Source: Gammaproteobacteria bacterium (GTDB taxonomy: Bacteria; Pseudomonadota; Gammaproteobacteria; Methylococcales; Methylomonadaceae). Taken from it: a stretch of DNA of 9,268 bases. The stretch lies in assembly GCA_024511045.1 (NCBI GenBank), contig JANEMG010000069.1, positions 1 to 9,268 on the forward strand. Reading direction: 5' to 3'. The notes below the pieces were generated by a model. The model had not been told where the DNA came from and searched no databases. It saw only the letters and a program-made list of their open reading frames with translations. Within the stretch, counting starts at the first letter, position 1, and every line of letters begins with the position of its first letter. Of this stretch, positions 5,766 through 9,268 are shown one piece after another. A program made the translations under genes and the position numbers.

Positions 5766-8593
5766 TGGAAGAACAAAGCCTGGATCTGAACAACCCCAAT
5801 GAGACAAGCCAGCCATCCGGCCCGGTGACTTGCCTCGGGATGACATTTGAGAACGACGAAGCCCGCCGCGCCCACTTTACCGAGGAGCTGCGCAAGAAGC
5901 TGCAGGACCCGGAATTCCGCAAGATCGAAGGCTTTCCCATTGGCAGCGACGAAGACATCCTGAATCTGAGCGATCCGCCTTATTACACCGCCTGCCCGAA
6001 TCCATGGATCGCCGATTTCATCGCTGACTGGGAGGCGCAGAAGCCAGAGCAGCCCGAAGGCTACCACTATCACCGTGAGCCTTTTGCAGCGGATGTGAGT
6101 GAGGGCAAGAACGACCCGATCTACAACGCGCACTCTTATCACACCAAGGTGCCGCACAAGGCCATTATGCGCTACATTCTCCACTACACAGAGCCGGGAG
6201 ATATCGTGTTTGACGGTTTCTGTGGAACTGGCATGACGGGAATTGCTGCACAAATGTGTGGTAGCAAAGAAACAGTACGGTCATTAGGATATCGAGTTCT
6301 TGATGATGGCTCTGTATTAGATTCCGAAGGTTATGAGATTTCATATCTTGGAAAAAGGAATGCTGTTATTACAGACTTGGCTCCTATTGCCACATTTATC
6401 TCGAATAACTTAAACATCCCTATTAGCAGAACGAAATTTAATACTGCTTACCAAAAGCTACTAAAAAATGTTTCTGATCTTGAATCAGAGATTTATACAG
6501 CATATGCTGATGATGGCTCGCGATGTGGTGTCATTAACTATGTTATTTGGAGTGATGCGTATATTTGCACCGAGTGCTCCCATGAGTTTCTCTATTGGGA
6601 TGCAGGTATTGATCTCGGGAAAGGGGAAGCCAATAAAAAATTTAATTGTCCTTCTTGCGGTACTGAACTGTCAACAAGATCGTTGCAAAGGTCTTATGAG
6701 ACTACATTTGATCCACTCACAAAGCTTCCTATTAAGATTTTTAAACAGAAGCCAGTCAGAATTAGCTACATACCGTCTGGAAAGAAAAAAATTCAGAAGG
6801 AGTGGGGTGCTGGGGATGAAAAGAGCCTCAGATCAATAGCTGTAGATGGAGCAAATTTGGCTCACTTTCCAGTTGTTGAAATGCCGAAAGGTGACCGTTG
6901 GCGAAGGGATGCGTTTGAAGATAAAGGCGTAACTCACCTCCATCATTTCTATACTATTCGTACTATTGTCGCATTGTCAAAAATATTGGGCACCATAAAG
7001 AATGGTGATTTTGACTACAAAGAAAAAAATTCCCTTCTCTTTCTATTCACTTCTTTCGCTGATAGAAATGCGACCAAGCGCAATCGCTTCATAATTAATA
7101 AGCACAACCCGAAGGGCCGCGTTAATGGGCCGATGGCAAACTGTTTATATCTCCCCAACCTCTTTTGCGAAATGAACATCCTAAGCTTAATGGGTGACAA
7201 ACAGAAGAATATCCTGTCAGCTCTTCAAAGTTATGGGTCTAGAAAATATGGTCAACTAGCTATCAATACAGGATCATCTGCAAATTTGGCAAATATCCCA
7301 ACCTCATCTGTTGATTACATTTTTACCGATCCCCCTTTTGGCCATAACATTCAATATTCTGAACTGAACTTTGGTTTGGAAAACTTCATTGGTATCAAAT
7401 CTAGTGGAGACTCTGATGCTGTAGTAAACGAGGTCGTAGGAAAATCTCTTCTGGAATACACCGATATGATGTCCAAGGCGTTTTCTGAGTATTACAGGAT
7501 TCTTAAGCCAGGGAAATGGATGACCGTAGAGTTTCATAATTCTAAGGCCTCCGTCTGGAACGCAATCCAAGAATCTATGGGTATGGCTGGATTTGTGATA
7601 GCTCATGTCGCAACGCTCGACAAAAAGCAAAAGACTGTGCATCAAGATACTCACGTTAGTGGAACGGTTAACCAAGATTTGATTATTTCTGCATATAAGC
7701 CTAATGGAGGACTTGAGGACCGGTTTAAGTTAACCGCGGGGACAGAGAAGGGTGTGTGGGATTTTGTTAGAACGCACCTCTCTCAATTGCCAGTATTTTT
7801 GGCTAAATCAGGGAAAATGGAGGTTATTGCAGAAAGATTAAACCACCTTTTGTTTGACAGAATGGTTGCGTTCCATGTTCAGAGAGGGGTTTCAGTACCA
7901 CTATCAGCGAGCGAGTTTTATCAGGGGCTTTCTCAGAGATTTGCTGAAAGAGATGGGATGTATTATTTGCCTGAACAGACTGCCGAGTACGATAAGAAGC
8001 GTATAAACGTTAAGTCTGTCGAACAACTATCTCTATTTGTTTCTGATGAGGTATCTGCTATTCAATGGTTACGTCAGAGTTTCAAAGAAAAGCCCCAGAC
8101 GTTCCAAGAGATACATCCACATTTCATCCAAGAGGCACAAAGGGCATGGAGTAAGGTGGAAATGCCTTTGGAGCTTTCAACGTTGTTAGAGCAAAACTTC
8201 TTACGCTACGACAGCAAGGGGCCGGTGCCAGAGCAGATTCACGCTTATCTTTCATCCAACTGGAAAGACCTTCGTAACCTGTCCAAGGAGGATCCAGCTT
8301 TAGTTGCTAAAGCCAGTGATCGTTGGTATGTGCCCGATCCCAACAAGGCGGGAGACCTTGAAAAATTGCGAGAAAAAACATTGCTCAAGGAGTTTGAGGA
8401 ATACAAGCAGATCAAGAAGAAGCTCAAAGTATTCCGCTTGGAAGCGGTTCGTGCAGGATTCAAGAAAGCATGGCAGGAACGCGATTACCAAACCATCATT
8501 AACGTAGCCGAAAAAATCCCCAATAAAGTTCTCGAAGAAGATCCAAAGCTGCTTATGTGGTACGACCAGGCAGTTACAAGAATAGGGGGTTAG
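5762..8593 (+). CDS. DNA methyltransferase with zinc ribbon, probably adenine-specific
   Basis: This 943-residue protein is predicted to transfer a methyl group from S-adenosylmethionine to host DNA. The SAM-binding motif FDGFCGTG is at 150-157, preceded by VPHKAIMRYILHYTEPGDIV as in N6/N4 methylases. An acidic TDLAP follows about 60 residues later. The catalytic DPPF motif is at 523-526, followed by GHNIQYSELNFGLENFIG, a pattern like the DUF1156-type DNA methylases. Between them is a four-cysteine ribbon (C269, C272, C296, C299) in a probable target-recognition insertion. A further DPPYYT sits at 71-76, before motif I. The C-terminal 200 residues are helical and charged and close the protein at a TAG. 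Adenine specificity is inferred from DPPF and general resemblance, not certain. The gene overlaps the preceding stop and is followed after 5 bases by an OLD-like ATPase. Its middle (about 6240-8150) is much poorer in G+C than its ends or its neighbours. It does not resemble PglX closely enough for me to use that name. Confidence 0.85.
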   Translation: MMEEQSLDLNNPNETSQPSGPVTCLGMTFENDEARRAHFTEELRKKLQDPEFRKIEGFPIGSDEDILNLSDPPYYTACPNPWIADFIADWEAQKPEQPEGYHYHREPFAADVSEGKNDPIYNAHSYHTKVPHKAIMRYILHYTEPGDIVFDGFCGTGMTGIAAQMCGSKETVRSLGYRVLDDGSVLDSEGYEISYLGKRNAVITDLAPIATFISNNLNIPISRTKFNTAYQKLLKNVSDLESEIYTAYADDGSRCGVINYVIWSDAYICTECSHEFLYWDAGIDLGKGEANKKFNCPSCGTELSTRSLQRSYETTFDPLTKLPIKIFKQKPVRISYIPSGKKKIQKEWGAGDEKSLRSIAVDGANLAHFPVVEMPKGDRWRRDAFEDKGVTHLHHFYTIRTIVALSKILGTIKNGDFDYKEKNSLLFLFTSFADRNATKRNRFIINKHNPKGRVNGPMANCLYLPNLFCEMNILSLMGDKQKNILSALQSYGSRKYGQLAINTGSSANLANIPTSSVDYIFTDPPFGHNIQYSELNFGLENFIGIKSSGDSDAVVNEVVGKSLLEYTDMMSKAFSEYYRILKPGKWMTVEFHNSKASVWNAIQESMGMAGFVIAHVATLDKKQKTVHQDTHVSGTVNQDLIISAYKPNGGLEDRFKLTAGTEKGVWDFVRTHLSQLPVFLAKSGKMEVIAERLNHLLFDRMVAFHVQRGVSVPLSASEFYQGLSQRFAERDGMYYLPEQTAEYDKKRINVKSVEQLSLFVSDEVSAIQWLRQSFKEKPQTFQEIHPHFIQEAQRAWSKVEMPLELSTLLEQNFLRYDSKGPVPEQIHAYLSSNWKDLRNLSKEDPALVAKASDRWYVPDPNKAGDLEKLREKTLLKEFEEYKQIKKKLKVFRLEAVRAGFKKAWQERDYQTIINVAEKIPNKVLEEDPKLLMWYDQAVTRIGG

Positions 8594-8598
8594 TAAAG

Positions 8599-9268
8599 GT
8601 GCGTCTAAGCAAAGTCGAAATCGAGAACTTTAGAGGAATTCAAAACCTCGAAGTTGCTCTGGAGAGGGATATTACTGTTCTCATCGGGGAAAATAATAGC
8701 GGTAAAACCAGTGTGCTGGAGGCGATCAGGTTTGGCCTGGATATTATCAAGTCCAACAAAACCTGCAATTTTTCAGAATACGATTTCTATCGTAATGAAG
8801 AGTGCAAAACTCTTACGGAAGTCAAGCCTATTGTTCTTACCTTTACCTTTCTGGAATCGGAAGATCATTTGTGGCCTGAATATGTCACCCAGGCGCTAAA
8901 TGAGGTAATCGTCGGTGACGAGTATTCTGCCATCAAACTCCAGTTGACCGCCGAATATGACGTTGAAAATGCCGAGCTGACTCAGAACTGGTGCTTTCTG
9001 GATGATGCCGACAATGAAATGGTCGGTAAGCAGGGGATGATCAAGGAATTGCGTCGATTAAGGCCTTTTTTCTTTCAAAACGCATTGCGCGCTGCCAAAG
9101 ACGAGTTTCATGGAAAGGCGACCTATTGGGCATCCTTCTTAAGGAATAAGGATATTGACGAAGCAACACGAAAAGAGCTGGAAGAAGAACTCGCAGGCGT
9201 GAACCAGAAAATAGTTGATGCGCATGCCAGCTTTAGAGATGTAACCGAAGAAGTTAAACGTATATCAG
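8599..9268 (+). CDS. OLD/RecF-like AAA ATPase, N-terminal part (runs off the window)
   Basis: A GTG at 8599, 5 bases after the methyltransferase stop, opens a frame that continues to the right edge (223 codons). A GGGGG run (8585-8589) lies 9 bases upstream as a possible ribosome site. The translation begins MRLSKVEIENFRGIQNLEV, typical of SMC/RecF/OLD ATPases, then has Walker A GENNSGKT at residues 30-37. Further on, a FFFQNALRAAKDEF stretch followed by TYWASFL resembles the conserved region of OLD-family nucleases (DUF2813-like) around their ALRD motif. OLD proteins combine this ATPase with a C-terminal Toprim nuclease, which would lie beyond the window and cannot be confirmed. No ATG alternative fits the conserved N-terminus. 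Role by inference: DNA-end sensing or cleavage, possibly with a UvrD-like helicase partner as in Gabija, though none is visible. Confidence 0.75.
   Translation, partial: MRLSKVEIENFRGIQNLEVALERDITVLIGENNSGKTSVLEAIRFGLDIIKSNKTCNFSEYDFYRNEECKTLTEVKPIVLTFTFLESEDHLWPEYVTQALNEVIVGDEYSAIKLQLTAEYDVENAELTQNWCFLDDADNEMVGKQGMIKELRRLRPFFFQNALRAAKDEFHGKATYWASFLRNKDIDEATRKELEEELAGVNQKIVDAHASFRDVTEEVKRIS

Noticed and set aside
6240..6500. A frameshift or fused second gene at the composition break in the methyltransferase
   Set aside because: The frame is continuous across the break and motifs on both sides belong to one methylase fold, so a recombinant segment explains it better than a gene fusion.
5762..8593. 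Assignment of the methyltransferase as PglX of a BREX system
   Set aside because: The motif context (VPHKA before FDGFCGTG, late DPPF followed by NIQYSELNF, zinc ribbon) looks like DUF1156-type methylases, and no PglZ is visible, so the name would be unsupported.

Overview
The window reads as the interior of a tightly packed plus-strand operon in a bacterial accessory region, most likely a multi-gene, DNA-modification-linked phage-defence island. Sampled base composition is roughly 50-58% G+C over most of it and drops to about 28-40% inside one gene. Codon use, Shine-Dalgarno sites and gene families suit a proteobacterium, perhaps a gammaproteobacterium, but nothing here fixes a genus. There is no rRNA, tRNA, transposase, integrase or CRISPR array, and no gap between genes longer than a few bases.

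Layout, all on the plus strand: (1) 1-204, the last 67 codons of an upstream gene I cannot identify; (2) 201-4004, a 1267-residue P-loop ATPase of the DUF6079 type, which resembles the large PglY/BrxC ATPases of Pgl/BREX systems; (3) 4008-5765, a 585-residue protein with an N-terminal Schlafen-type AlbA_2 domain, a RecG-like HATPase_c_4 region, four TPEV repeats and a Fic-type C-terminal winged helix; (4) 5762-8593, a 943-residue DNA methyltransferase, probably adenine-specific, carrying a four-cysteine zinc ribbon; (5) 8599 to the right edge, the N-terminal part of an OLD/RecF-like AAA ATPase. Junctions are ATGA overlaps (201-204 and 5762-5765), a 3-base gap (4005-4007) and a 5-base gap (8594-8598), so the genes are almost certainly co-transcribed and translationally coupled.

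A plausible division of labour, by inference, is that the methyltransferase marks host DNA while the large ATPase and the OLD-like ATPase, with the AlbA_2/HATPase protein as sensor, regulator or accessory effector, act on unmarked invading DNA. The BREX hallmark PglZ phosphatase and BrxA, BrxB and BrxL are not visible, so BREX membership cannot be claimed. The locus may be a related but distinct system whose remaining genes lie outside the window.

The features most worth following up are two copies of a double-hairpin repeat straddling the first gene junction and translated in the same phase as the ends of two proteins, an abrupt base-composition break inside the methyltransferase just after its cofactor-binding motif, and an exact 12-base tandem repeat encoding TPEV units.
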